In this document: piece after piece, positions 23,585 to 36,151 of the stretch | Layout: each line of letters starts with the position of its first letter | How positions within the stretch are numbered: the first letter of the stretch is position 1 | Assembly: GCA_005408345.1 (NCBI GenBank) | Contig: SEMN01000306.1 | Coordinates: forward strand, 186,001-250,000 | From: Macquaria australasica | Taxonomy: Eukaryota; Chordata; Actinopteri; Centrarchiformes; Percichthyidae | Length of the DNA: 64,000 bases | Reading direction: 5' to 3' | Position numbers and translations under genes: made by a program | Notes under the pieces: generated by a model | The model's database searches: none | Told to the model about the DNA's origin: nothing | What the model saw: the letters and a program-made list of their open reading frames with translations, nothing else

Positions 23585-26500
23585 ATGGTAAGAAACCAAA
23601 AACTGGGAAGGAGGTAAAAGGGAAACGACAAGGAGAAGAGAATTAAGTTTTAATGAATCGTTGATGATTTGCTTTTGTTTTCAACTGATGAGGAGAAAAG
23701 CCAGATAACGGAAGATGGAGATTTTTATCCAAAGCAAAAACAAACTTCTGCTCACCCACAGTCACCCAGCAAGTCCTCATCTGCAGCACAGCTGGGTTAT
23801 CAGCTGGATTTCTTTACAAATGATGTTTTATCTCTTGGAATTCTTGAAGCTTTTGGGAAATTAATTTGGGGCAAATACTTTGGCTCTTTATGTTTTAATA
23901 ATGTTGAATGAAACTTCCTGACTGGTAACCTGCTGTTGGAAACTCCTGTTTACATGTTCACCTTCTGTAACTCCTCTTTGCTGTTTGTTCACAGAGTGAT
24001 GTGATTTTACTCCGCTTTTGTGCTCCATCGCTTTGTAACTAAACTCAACATGATTGATATTTAGGTTGGCGGGAGCAATACTAAAAATAGAAAGTACACA
24101 GCTGAGTAAAGTGAGAAGACATGCTGCCTTTTCTGTGTGTCCTAACTTAGGACATTCACCTTGAGAGTGTGAAAGTGTCACCTTTAAAATAGCTTTAAAG
24201 TGAACTAATGAGTGGGTTTGTGCGAACTTCCATGTGTTAGGATATTGATGAGGTTCTGTCAAGCAAACGGGGAAAGAGGAAAAATAATTAACCGTCCTCC
24301 TGAACTACAACAGAACATATATAACAATTAAAGGGGAATACCACTCAGTTCAAGTATCCTTTGGTTATTTTTGCTATGCTTGGATAAACTCCAGTCAACG
24401 TTCCTTTTAGAAAATGGAAACAATGCTTGGGACAAGCACTGATGGTGGTTCTTGCTGTTTTGAATTTAACTTGTTTCCATTATAAATAAGATTAAAAACA
24501 AGAAGCTGGCACTGTCAAGAAAGATTCCCAATGGATATTCAACCTACAGTGCAATGTAGATAACTTGTCATGTCATCAGGCATAAAGTCTGGATATAAGA
24601 ACGAACTGGAAAGATGGTAAGACTGGGAGAACAAGTGCCAGTGGGAAGGATAGGCAGGTAGGTTGAATCTGACTGGAAAAGCGAGAGCAACAGAGATTAA
24701 AACCACTTTCAGCATAAAACCTCAACATTCTGCCATCTCCCACATCTTCCTTATTTATTTATATATATATATAAAGTCCAAAATGTGGGAGTATCGTGTT
24801 ATACACTGAGTGGCATTCCCCTTTAAGAGCCATCATTAACAAGTGCAGACAGCTGGCTGAGGATTAAACATGACTTCGTACCTGACATAAGGCTATTTCC
24901 AGTCCTTGGCTGTCACTTTGACTATGATAGTTCTGTCTCCGGCTTTAGGTTTCTCTTTTGGTTTTTATATCTGGCTCCATGGAGCAACAAGGCTTAACTA
25001 TAGGGAGATAGAGTGACCAGAGCATACCACTGAAGGATCATATGAGCATTTTTGCATGTTTAATCCCACTGAAACATGCAAAAATACATGGCTTAGCACA
25101 TAATAATAATAATAACTTTATTTATATAGCACCTTTCAAAACTGCCATTACAAAGTGCTTCACAAACAAGGACAAATAAACAGGAGAACAATCAAATAAA
25201 GCAGTTAAATGTAAAGATAAAATAATGAATAAAAGTAACACATAAAAAAACATAAAATAAGTAACAGACTAATTTACTACAACCACATATTTAATACAAC
25301 TCAGGCAGACTTTATATTACCACTGATTGTCCATTGTATGCTGTATTTTTTAGATGTTTAGATTTTAGATTTTTTTAAGCGTTTCTTTACCTTCCAGGCA
25401 AGTCTTGATTTCCATTCATTATAATCAGCATGAAAATCTATTTGTAAAAACTAGAAACCTCCTTGAATTAGGTAATCCATCACAACAATACAATGATACA
25501 GAAATGTTACCAACTCTGTAATGCAACTCAAAAGTAGATATGATGTTTAGTTGGCCACTTGGGACAAATAATAAATTGAATTGAAGTGGATTGTGATGGA
25601 TTAGTCAAACAAGATTCAACTTGACTTTCATACAGTAAAACCAATGGCTGCATGCAACATAGCAAAACACTTAAAAAGTCTAAAACACTTTAGTATGACT
25701 CGAAAAGTGGTCACCAGTAATCTACAGAACAGGAACTGTAGTAGATGGGCTAAATCGTTACTGACATGACAAAACATTTCTTCTGACAGCTTATGTGTGT
25801 GAGTGTGTGTGTTGTTGAGAGCTGATGAAGATGTTATCCTCTTTCACTCTGCCAAAATCACTCCTTACATCCTGTTCTGATACTGACCATACATGTTCAG
25901 TGACATCATTATGCAGCTGCAGGCAGTGGCAAAGAAGCCCATTGATGCCCAGTATTGTCATGAGTTAAATTGAATGTAATTGTTATCTAATGCTTTTATT
26001 ATATTTGATATGATTGTTGATATGTGTATACATCTGTCAATGTTAATATTTTCCTGTACTGCTTTGGCAATATAGGTTTCTGTCAGTCCAGTCCCTGACT
26101 TCTCCTGACCCCTCCCACTGTTCCTAGAAGGGGCCCCACTTAGGGGGATTTTGAGGCAGCAGCGATACACTGTATAGTGCCTTTATGGGAGGTTTAAGGG
26201 GGTTTATAGTTGTCACTGCAGAATGTGCCAATATGAGTGGCCATCGGGGGCCCCTTTTCTCAAATCTTTTATTTTTTTGAGGCCCCAAACATTTGCCTGG
26301 TTTGCCCCTCCTGACTGTGTGCCCCTGGCTGCAGGTTCATACAGGTGACAGGAATAATAACTTCTCTCTCTCTGTCCACATCTCCTTTCATTCTTCCAAT
26401 ACTGCCCTTTGCACCTTTCTTCATTCACCTCTCTAAAGCCCACTGACGCCCAAAGCGACGCACGCTCCTTCCTGACTGAGGAGATGATTGCAGGTCTGTA

Positions 26501-29500
26501 TCATTTCACTACAGGAATCCGTTGTTGGATTACATGACTTGAGGTTAACCCACTTATTTTCACCTGAGCTTCCTGCTGTTTATAATGATTCAGATTGAAT
26601 GTGGTGCTATGAATAAATGGCAAGTCATTTGTTAACAGCTGGAAATGGTTTTATGAAAATTGTTCTCGGAAATTGCACCAGCTGACTGATTTTTGTTCCC
26701 TTTGGCATTTTATATTGTGCAGTACATGAATCATATTTTGCCACTTTTTTAGACTACAGTAAATGAGCCATTCTGAGCTGTTATAACCTCCCAAAATGTA
26801 ACATTCAAGCACAAGATCCAGAAGTTATTTTCACCTTGATTTTGTTTTGCCAGTTTAGACTTGAATTCGAATTCAAACTTTTTCCTTCTCTCGTCCAGAG
26901 TTTAAGGCCGCCTTCGACATGTTCGACACCGATGGTGGCGGTGACATCAGCACCAAGGAGTTGGGTACCGTGATGAGGATGCTGGGCCAGAACCCATCAA
27001 GGGAGGAGTTGGATGCCATCATTGAGGAGGTCGATGAGGACGGTGAGATCATTGTGTGATCAGCAAATAGAAAAAGGACAACAGATCTTGCATCCTAATG
27101 CTTAGACATTTAAGGATGATTGTTGGGATCAAGCTGCTCACTTTAAATTTTTGTTTGTTTGTTGTGTTTTGTGTTACTATTGCACATTAAAGAGACACTC
27201 CAGCAATTTAGTATTGTACATCCATAAAGCTTGGGGGCTTGAAAGAAACAGATTCAAAAAAGAACGGTCAAAACGGAAGCAGCAGAGACTGAGATATCCT
27301 GACTTTTAGTACCCAGTATGAGTCAAGCTCCAAAAACGTTTGGATCCTACAATTCCCACAATGCAACTCAATAGCATTTTTGATTAGACCCTACCTGCCT
27401 GTTAAATGCCCTCATCTTAACTTCCGTGCTGCCAGTTTATAATGCAGATTTTATGTCATAAATAGAGAGGTGCAAGAAAGAGTCCTAAAACCTGGAAATG
27501 AGTTAGCATTTTTGTACTTCCGGTTCCCTCGTCTCAAAGTCAATAGGTTTCTTGAATGGGTTTTGGGTTAGAGACCTGAAATAAGGTCTGTGGTTAACAC
27601 AAGCTTAAGAGATTTTCACGTTTTGTTCTACGACATAAAATACGTCAGTAAATACCCCACTCGTGATTTTTGAAGCTTTTACGTTTCTTAAAAAAGGCGG
27701 TTGCTAACAAGTGGCTAAATGAGACTACAGAGGTTGTCGGGGATATTAAACGTCATCACACCAAACACAGAAACTCATCTACTCACTCATCCGCCTTTAC
27801 AGCCTCGTTGTGTTTATACTCGCACTCTTGCAAACTATTTTAACTCAAACTTTACAAAAGGCTTTTGTAGAAGAGGTAAACACTCAAATTCAAATTACAA
27901 GTTGGAAGCTTAGTGGTGGTGACATTGAAGTCGTGACTGAGGTGTGATTCGTTTATAGCCTAAGACTGTATATACACTTCAAAAATAATAAAAGTGGTGT
28001 TCATTTGTGAGGATTATCTTGCTGAACAAAACATGTAAGTATCATAAACTTTTGTTTGCCACAGAGTTTATTTTCTGCAATAATCCCAAATCCAATGGAA
28101 AAATCCCATTGGCTTTTAGTCAAGGGAACCAGGGCAATGCTACCTTCTGGGTTGGCCTACAAAAATACATCATCTCTGCAGCACTCTATATGAAGTGTCA
28201 AGCCTTATTCAAGATAACCCTGATGACATCATCTGGGTTATTTACAGACTTCAAAATGCTCCCTCCAGAGCTACAGAAGACATTAAGCTGCTGTTTGCAC
28301 AGGCTGAGTAGGATTCCTCGCGACAGGTAAACTGACATGTATGTGTAAAATCGCTGGTTTACTAAGAGTTATCAAAGGCCATTTGGGGAATAGTAAATAT
28401 AGTAATTGCAAATAGAAAATCACAAGAGAAGTAGACAAGACAGGAAAGAAAAAAGAAGTTATATTGCACTTCATCTCAAACTACTTTCTAGAATGCAATA
28501 AATATCATGAATTGATGATACAGATAATTGTTAAAAACAAACGAAACATAAAATACCTTAAAACAGTGTTATCTGGTGGAGCTGGGACTCCTCCATCCCG
28601 TCACCTCATCTTTCGCTTTGTTCCTGCCCTCTCCCTCCTCACTCAATCGCCTCCCCTCTCCTCAGGCAGCGGTACCATCGACTTCGAGGAGTTCTTGGTC
28701 ATGATGGTGCAACAGTTAAAGGAGGACCAGGCTGGAAAGAGTGAAGAAGAGCTTTCAGAATGCTTCCGTATTTTTGACAAGTATGACACCCAGTACTAAC
28801 AGGAAGACAAATGTATGAGTACCTGCAGTGTGTGTTACGGTGTAGATGTAAGAGAGCAAGGAGGCGAGAGATTCGAATTCGATATTGCTTTTCCCCCCCA
28901 CAGGAACGGAGATGGTTTCATTGACCGGGAGGAGTTTGGGGAAATCCTCCATCTCACCGGAGAATCAGTCGGAGAGGAAGATATTGATGAAATGTTCGGG
29001 GAATCAGACACAAACAAAGATGGAAAGCTTGATTTTGATGGTAAGATTAAGCTTTATATAGAGCGAGGAGAGTTTCTTCACTCCTGTGGACTACGCAGAG
29101 TCTTCCATAATGTACAGCTTAGGGAAGAAAATATTTTTCTATGAGGGAGGCAGTGTCAGCTGTACATTGAGCAGAACGTTACAGTAAAATGCATGTCTAT
29201 CAATCAAAAGAGGCACGCTCATGTTTAAAGGAATAATTTGACATTGTGGGTCTTTCTTTTTGAGAGTTAGATGAGAAGATCGATACATCTCTCAAATCTG
29301 TCTGTTCAAAATGAAGCTGGAGCCATAAAGAATCAGAGGGAAACAGCTAGCCTGGCTCTTTCTGTACAAAAACAAAGAGGCCTCCTCTTCGTTGCAGCTT
29401 CATGGTGGCTCCAGGAATTCACTCTGCCCAGCCAAGAAATAGCCCGGCACATAAACCCCTGTAAAGCCGTGAATTTTTTGCACTGCTTTTGTACAGATTA

Positions 29501-30756
29501 AACAAACAAGATATAACGTGTTAGTTTGTGAGCTTTAGAGGTGCTGGTAGGCGGATTTTGTGAACTTTGGACAGAGCCAGGCTAGCTGTTTCCCCCTAAG
29601 TGTATGCTAAGCTAAGCTAACCAGCTGCTGGCTCCAGCTTAATAATCAATCAGAATCAGAATCAGGTTTATGGCCAAGTAGGTTTTCACATTCAAGGAAT
29701 TTGCCTTGTATATTGGTGCATAACAATAAACATAGTAAGTAGAAAATATGAAGAAAGCTAAAGCAAGTACTGCAAGGTTAGAAAGCCTACATTGAAAATT
29801 GACAATAAGATATGAAAAATTATTATAAAAATAATAAAAAGAAATATGTACAACAATATGACGGTCAGATATAAGAGTAGTAGATCTCTCTCTCTCTCTC
29901 TTTCTCTTTTAAGAAAATAACCTCAAAGTTACAACAAAAAAATAACAAATTCAGATACAGCAACACCACAACATAGACATAACAAAATAACAAAAAAAAG
30001 AAAGAAGACAAAAATGTTTATATATATATATACATACTATGTGTATGCTTGCAGTGGTATCAATTTCTCTTCTCATCTAACTCAGGGGGACAAAGCCAAT
30101 AAGCATATTTCCCAAAATGCTGAACTATTATCTTACATCAGTCCTTGTCAATACATTTTTGTTTGGGGTGAAGGGTGAACCCATCAAATCTCAGTAACCT
30201 AAATCTTGATATAATTTCACAGCTCTTTGTGCTGTTAAAAGGTAGAATTGTTATGTTTATTTTCTCTTTCATTAACTTCCAAACCAATACCAGTTTCCTC
30301 ACAAAATAAGAGGACTACAGTTTATACTGTCACAAGTCTGCACAGATGGACAGGGTTCTTAGGTATATAAATACACGAGGTGTTTTAACATGTGGATGAA
30401 AATAATACTTGAGTCTGTGAGCACATGAATAGAGCAGACAAAGAAATGTTAGTCCTTTTTTTAAACATGATTACAGTTGAAACAAGCAGACATGGAGAGA
30501 CAGGGACGAAGAACTGCTCATCATGTGCGGCGTGCATGCATTACAATCACTTGTTCTCCATGATTTGACTTGAATCCAGTAACCTCACATACAGGCTTTA
30601 CCTACACACTGGGCTGAGCTTGTGAGCTGACTAATTTGTTCATCTGTTCAGTCAGTCATTGATCGGTCTGGTGGATCGCTGGTGGGTTGGGTAATTGACT
30701 GTTGCCCTCTCTTTCTCTCTCCAGAGTTTCTGAAGATGATGGAAAACGTCCAGTAA
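23585..30756 (+). CDS. tnnc2: fast skeletal troponin C, tandem copy 1
   Basis: Calcium sensor of the thin filament: Ca2+ binding to the N-lobe exposes a site for troponin I and starts contraction. Exons: 23585-23587 (ATG only, in a GCCGCCATGG context before a GTAAGA donor), 26439-26493, 26899-27042, 28666-28780, 28904-29040, 30725-30756. They join to 161 residues; the family norm is 160. The N-terminal helix (ARSFLTEEMIAEFKAAFDMF) is followed by four complete EF-hand loops: DTDGGGDISTKE, DEDGSGTIDFEE, DKNGDGFIDREE, DTNKDGKLDFDE. It ends FLKMMENVQ. All four loops keep their metal ligands, as in fast rather than cardiac troponin C. Compared with copy 2 there is an extra Pro after Met, and the third EF-hand region is very different (EFGEILHLTGESVGEEDIDE). 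The first exon is the least certain part. An alternative ATG|GT at 24614 has a weaker context. AATAAA lies at 31157-31162. Confidence 0.88.
24081..24104. promoter_or_regulatory. MEF2 site plus E-box in intron 1 of troponin C copy 1
   Basis: CTAAAAATAG (24081-24090) is a perfect MEF2 consensus. CAGCTG (24099-24104), a MyoD-type E-box, follows after eight bases. First-intron muscle enhancers pairing MEF2 and E-box sites are known for troponin genes. Role here is inferred. Confidence 0.45.
25100..25275 (-). mobile_element. L2-like LINE or SINE 3' tail, reverse orientation
   Basis: Begins with (ATA)n, then 'actttatttatatagcacct' and 'acaaagtgcttcacaaac', the complement of the classic L2-type terminus (AGCACTTTG..TATAAATAAAG). 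Only the tail is present. It lies in intron 1 of troponin C copy 1. Confidence 0.7.
27190..28330. repeat. interspersed repeat filling intron 3 of troponin C copy 1
   Basis: Starts 'aaagagacactccagcaat' and includes 'cctacaattcccacaatgca', 'acttccggttccc' and 'aaatccaatggaaaaatccc'. These words match repeats I recall from fish genomes. No exon or clear terminal repeat is visible, so the class is unassigned and there may be more than one element. Confidence 0.4.
29228..29640. repeat. fold-back interspersed repeat in intron 5 of troponin C copy 1
   Basis: 29338-29359 and 29573-29594 are perfect 22-base inverted copies (core AAACAGCTAGCCTGGCTC). Further out, AAGCTGGAGCC near 29313 pairs with GGCTCCAGCTT near 29630. 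The whole can fold into a long hairpin. The left edge 'gagttagatgagaagatcga' is a word common in a dispersed fish repeat. Confidence 0.7.
29643..29900 (-). mobile_element. LINE-type tail, reverse orientation, followed by a CT tract
   Basis: Starts with repeated AGAATC units, then 'aggtttatggccaagtaggt' and 'attcaaggaatttgccttg', a frequent fish LINE 3' end on the opposite strand. A (TC)n tract follows at about 29886-29905. Confidence 0.55.
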
Positions 30757-30799
30757 TGAGACCAGCTTTACATTCCTAGGAGACCCTTCCTCAGAGAGA

Positions 30800-32630
30800 A
30801 TATAAAGCATGCTATCTGATGGAAATCTACTCAGGGCAAACTCTAAACCCTGTGCAATTATGAATATGATGTAGTTTCTGAGACGTCAAAATGGATACAA
30901 GTGAAATACCTTAACCCACACTCCCCTTCCCCTTCTCATATGAAACCCAGGGGCTCGGTGAGGATATCTATAAATATCCGTTCAAACCTTTTAAGACGAA
31001 GGCACTTTCCCCTGGTCGCCTTTTTGAGCTGGCCACCCAGCTGTCTCCTTGGCAGCTGCTGTTTCTCCAGAAATGCTACACCTCCTAGCTTTAACCCCCA
31101 CCATCCTCCTCCTCCTCAAAACGAAATATCTCCTCCACCCTGTTCTACGCCTTCTAAATAAATCCACTTTCTCCTTGTCGATCTTTGCAAATTATTCTGC
31201 CGTGCATGCCTGACACGCTGTCTGACTTTTGTCTGTTTCGTTCTTTTGTTAACCTCTCTGTGGCCTTTCTGGGACTTCTAGATTACCACGGTCTGTCAGG
31301 CCTTACGTTCCTCAGATACACACACATGTACGACCACACTTAAGGTGATCACACACACCGACACGCAAGCACAGGCACTTTTGACGCCACCTCCAACATC
31401 CTCCCTTTGCACACACACAAACATTTGTTCAACTACGACTGGTCTTATCTCCGTGTTCCAGTCCCAACCTCAAACTAGCTTCCATGCTGCATTTTGAAAT
31501 ACCTCTATTTGCATAGATAGTGCCGTATTCCAACCTCCCTGTCTCATTCAACACTAAAGAACTGTCATATCTGAGGAAATGTTCAGTTATCTGCTTTACA
31601 TTGATCTCTTCCAATTTGTTCTCCGCCTAACTCTCTGTCATTGATCTTCACGCAGTGGTCTCCCAGCAGCACAGAAATCAATGCCCCAGTGGCTCATCCC
31701 CAGCGTGAGAGGTGAAGCAGAGCGGTCATTAGAGGCTAACGGCAGCCACAGAGCAGATGACTTCATTCTCCCTTTGGAAAATGCAGGTCTCTCTCTGGGT
31801 ATATAGCCTGCAAGCCCCCACCATTTCTCAAAAGCAACATCCCTCCCCTTTCTTCGTGGCTGCTCCCCTCCTCAGCATCCTATCCTCCTCTCCTGTCTTT
31901 CACCTCGGGCCCTCCCCTCAGGAACCACCCACCATATAAGGAGCATCAGGTTGTGTTTATCAGGCACCGGGATGTGCGGGTGCTTGCTTCGCATCCCTGT
32001 CCCTAAAATCTGCCTGCTATTCAGGGCACGGCTAAAGGGGGGGGGGGGGTCCAGCCCCACAGCATTTTTCTCGAACGGTTTTCAGTTTCACACCCAGATT
32101 GAAACGCCATCATCACAAAACCCATAACCAGAAGAACCATAACAGAAATCAACAGTGTGCACTGTCGAGCAGCAAGATCTATAGTTTTATTGTTATTTGT
32201 TTTTTAGTTTTAGTTACATTTTACTTTCTTTATTTTAGGAGATCATTGAAAGCTGCTATGGGACCATTTCTAGAGAGTAACCTAATGCATTAATTAGATT
32301 TTTTAAAGTGTATTTTGTTTTCAGTGTGAATTCTTTTACAGTACGTCACAGTTCTTTCTTACATCCCCTGATTATCCCAGTTTTAACAAACCAGGTGACA
32401 GACACAGTGAAATACTCTCTGCATCTTTGGCTTTTTTTTTTCTTTGCATTATTCACTTTGCATCTTCATCCTGTCCTGTAGATTTTTCTTTAAAGTTTAC
32501 CCCTTTTACATTCTTCAAGAGACAAGAGCTTTCCTCTCTCCAAAGTGTGATTGGCTTGCTGTGGCCCCAGAACCCTAAAAGTTCAGGATACTAAATCTGG
32601 AGGCCTGTGAGAGGCAGGGGGCGGGACCTG
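30800..32630. other. intergenic region between the two troponin C genes
   Basis: Holds the 3' untranslated region of copy 1 up to AATAAA at 31157-31162, then 1.4 kb without recognisable exons. A run of 13 G lies near 32038. The last part is the likely upstream control region of copy 2. Confidence 0.5.
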
Positions 32631-32639
32631 GCTGTCCCG

Positions 32640-32646
32640 TTTAAAG
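32640..32646 (+). promoter_or_regulatory. TATA-like box of troponin C copy 2
   Basis: TTTAAAG lies about 120 bases before the start codon, preceded by a GC box (GGGGGCGGGAC, near 32618). The spacing fits a 5' untranslated leader of roughly 90 bases in exon 1. Confidence 0.4.
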
Positions 32647-32763
32647 TGTGTCTGAACCTTCACTTGACGTCTAGTCTCTCTGTTGGGGTGCACACGGATT
32701 GACCACTCCTTTGGGCTTTTCTTTTTTCCTTGGATATTGGGGGGGAAAAGCTAATCCACAAAC

Positions 32764-35601
32764 ATGGTAAGACCAATCAATTGTGCAAATGACCCGTAAA
32801 ACTGTTCCAAGTTGGTCGGTCAACCAGTCATTAGTTATTAACCCATAATAATAAGAGCCTGTGAATTGGAGCATTAGTGTTAAAATAAAGGCATGTGGAC
32901 GTCTAAAAATCAATCGACTGAGTTGTTGAGAAGCATGTTTCCTTCTGTTGATAAGGTTTAGATGTTTATCAGTTGGCTTCCCTTAAAATAGCTAAATTTG
33001 ACCTTTTTTCCCAAATACTGCATTTTTAGAATGAAAGATTTTAGAAAGATTTGTAGTTTATTTTAAAAGAATTCTTAATAAATGCAAGATTCGTATTTTA
33101 ATCAGTTATCTATTGCAAAGTTAAGATGCTGAGCTAATTGGGAGCCGCGTGGGTGTCAGCTGGGAAGGTGCGGATTCTGCTTAGGCGACAAATTCCCAGG
33201 GATTGGATGTCTGCTGGCCATATACAGCGAGCCTAATGTGTTGAGCCTGAAATAGCCGGACTCATTTTCGCGATGCTCAAGAATCCTTTTGAGACGCAGC
33301 CACTATATCCTGCAACACACGACTTATGAAAGCATGTTATTATCACTAACACTAATCACACAGTAACGTAAACATTTAATATCTCTAGAATATTCCTGCA
33401 ATTCCTGTAACATTCTTAAAATGTATCGTCTGTACTGTGCGTAACTGTATTTTTACTATCCCGCGGTACCATTATAGTTAGGACTTGAAGACGTTGGTGA
33501 TATTTTAAACATTTACAGTGTTTTTAGTAATATTCTTCTTAAAATGAATCAAAGGAGCAGCGTATATGGCGTGGAAATCGCTAATGTCGCCATCATGTGA
33601 CAATTTGGCCTTACAGCTATAGGCTCAATCTGCAGGGTTTTAACTGGAATTATCAATAAAGTCTACATGAAGCCTGTAGTGAATGATTAAGTGACAGAGT
33701 GGCCCCTGTTTTCTTCCAGACTGACGCGCAACAAGAGGCCCGCTCCTACCTGAGCGAGGAAATGCTGGCTGGTGAGTATAGGCTACAGTAACGCGTTACT
33801 TCAGTAATGTCCGTTACCTTGCCCAGGAACCAATAATGTAACTTCTGATCATGTTATAAAGCAGCCTAGTTCTATATAAGTATCACACCTCTAAATATCG
33901 AGATGAAATGAGGCATCCAATTGCACCTTTGTCAGAATGATCCTCTGCGTGGAATCAGTCCCAGTACAAAGCCACGGTGGTGATAGAATGTATTACATCA
34001 GTTAGTCACACAGGCAGATATCAGTCTATAGAGTAATGCAAATGAGTATTTTATGCAGCGTTAATGTCCTACTGCAATGAATTACTGCTCACAAGTAATA
34101 AGTTTAGGAACAACCAAGTAGGGAATACAAATTAGGCCCGTTTTTGAGTAACGAACTGACATTCTTTCAACGCGGAATTCTCCAGAGTTCAAGGCCGCCT
34201 TCGACATGTTCGACACCGACGGTGGCGGTGACATCAGCACCAAGGAGTTGGGTACCGTGATGAGGATGCTGGGCCAGAACCCGACAAGAGAGGAGTTGGA
34301 TGAGATCATCGAGGAGGTCGATGAGGACGGTGAGCAACGGATAATCCAGTGTATCTCTGATAGCAACACAGTGCGCAACGAATGTTTTTACGCACAAGCA
34401 ATACACGACTCCGACACTTTATAGGTATCCCACATCAGATCAAATAAACAAAGTAAATATATCTAATATTATTTGGAACCAAGACCTTCTGTAATTAGAC
34501 GTTGGTTAGGGGAGGGTTAGGCGCAGATGCGCAAAGAGAGAGTAAATGTCCCACCAGCATGAGTTTGTTTTCTAAACAGACAATTTTCTTCTTGGTTTTG
34601 CTTTAAATTATATATATCATTAAATTATATAAATCAGGGCTCACTTAACTCCAGTGTGTCCTTTTACTGTGGTTCATGCGTAAAATTGTGCGCATACACG
34701 AGCGCACCGCCGTGTCCAACATGGAGCGCAGGACGTTGGGCCTTTTGTCGGGCTGACCATTGTTCATCAGTTATGTGGCTTCTTTATTACCCTCAGGTAG
34801 CGGTACCATCGACTTCGAGGAGTTCTTGGTCATGATGGTGAGGCTGCTAAAGGAGGACCAGGCCGGCAAGAGCGAGGAAGAGTTGGCAGAGTGCTTCCGC
34901 GTGTTCGACAAGTACGTTCACACCGTTACCGTATAGTGTGATAGTGGTTCACTTACTTATTTTCTGAAGGCAGTGTTTAATTTTCTTATGTAAATGTTTG
35001 TTTCTGTTTACAATCCCACGCATTTCTGTCTTTTGCGCAGGAACGGCGACGGCTACATCGACAGAGAGGAGTTCGCACTCATCATCCGCAGCACCGGCGA
35101 GTCCATCTCAGAGGACGAGATTGATGAGCTGATGAAGGATGGAGACAAGAACGCTGACGGCATGCTGGACTTTGACGGTACGCGCCTGATGATGATGAAC
35201 GCGTTAGGTCAATGTAAAAACGTCACTTTTCCAGTTATTAATTATTCCAATAAAGGACTTAGGTGGCACTCTAAAGATTTTAGAGTATTCCTATATTTCT
35301 CTTGTGTATATCTGGTACTAGTATGGTGAAGTTTTAGTGACCTTAATGTTGGATACTTGGTTATGTGAATGAAGGAATAGCAGCATCCTACAATCAAATG
35401 TAACAACCTGAAGAAGAAAAACATGCTTTAGTTGAACTACTCATGGGATGAGAAGATGAGAAACACTCCTTGTAGGATACAGTTCGTTTGTTGAGCTATT
35501 TAAGATTGCTGCTGATGACTGAAACTGTACATCTCAGTAACACTGTCCCATTTCTCTTTTCTTTTCCAGAATTCCTCAAGATGATGGAGAATGTGCAGTA
35601 A
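32764..35601 (+). CDS. tnnc2: fast skeletal troponin C, tandem copy 2
   Basis: Same role as copy 1: the troponin complex subunit that senses Ca2+ in fast muscle. Exons: 32764-32766 (ATG, donor GTAAGA), 33720-33771, 34186-34329, 34797-34911, 35041-35177, 35570-35601. They join to exactly 160 residues, the length of human TNNC2. The start is TDAQQEARSYLSEEMLAEFK, closer to other vertebrate TNNC2 than copy 1 is. EF-hand loops are DTDGGGDISTKE, DEDGSGTIDFEE, DKNGDGYIDREE and DKNADGMLDFDE, all intact. All splice phases equal those of copy 1, so the pair arose by tandem duplication. Introns are shorter and less repeat-filled than in copy 1. The 3' untranslated region contains a G run near 35775 and several poly(A) signals. 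Confidence 0.93.
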
Positions 35602-36145
35602 AACCAGAAAGACTCATGGACATTCCCCCGTGAACCCCCATTCAGAACGCATCTGACCCCTCATTGACCCACCCAAACCCACACTTCCTCTCCTCCCTCC
35701 TGTCCCCCCTGGTTCACTGCCTCTCTTCTCCATCCTTATAGACATCCTCAACAGACAGCTAGGGCACCCGGCGGCGGGGGGGGGGGTCTTCCCCAGCTCG
35801 CTTGTGAATGCAGAAAGCCCATGGATGCTGCGCTGACACTGTACCCTGTGACAGGACAGCAAGGCTGCAATGGGGAAACTCGCTGCACACACCTTTTGCG
35901 GTATGCATGGCGTTAACAGGCACCTGTCATCAGCGACCCTCCCCCCCCACCAGTAAAGCTCTGATCTAGATGCAGTCTAGATAGGACGGCAGCCTGTTAC
36001 CTGCTGCTTAGACCAATAAATTCAACCACTTCACTGTACAAAGAAGTAATTTGCTTTAACAGAATAAATGAACTAACACACGCTCACTTGTAGTTGGTCT
36101 GACATATTTATGGTCTGTGTAAAAAATTTTGTTTTGAGGAATATC

Positions 36146-36151
36146 AATAAA
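36146..36151 (+). terminator. poly(A) signal of troponin C copy 2
   Basis: AATAAA about 545 bases after the stop codon, followed by a T/G-rich stretch (TCTGTTTGTTTCTTC), the expected downstream element. Earlier AATAAA copies at 36015 and 36063 may be used as alternatives. Confidence 0.55.

Noticed and set aside
24614..24616. Alternative ATG|GTAAGA start exon for troponin C copy 1
   Set aside because: The candidate at 23585 has a much better start context. The 24614 site is kept only as a fallback.
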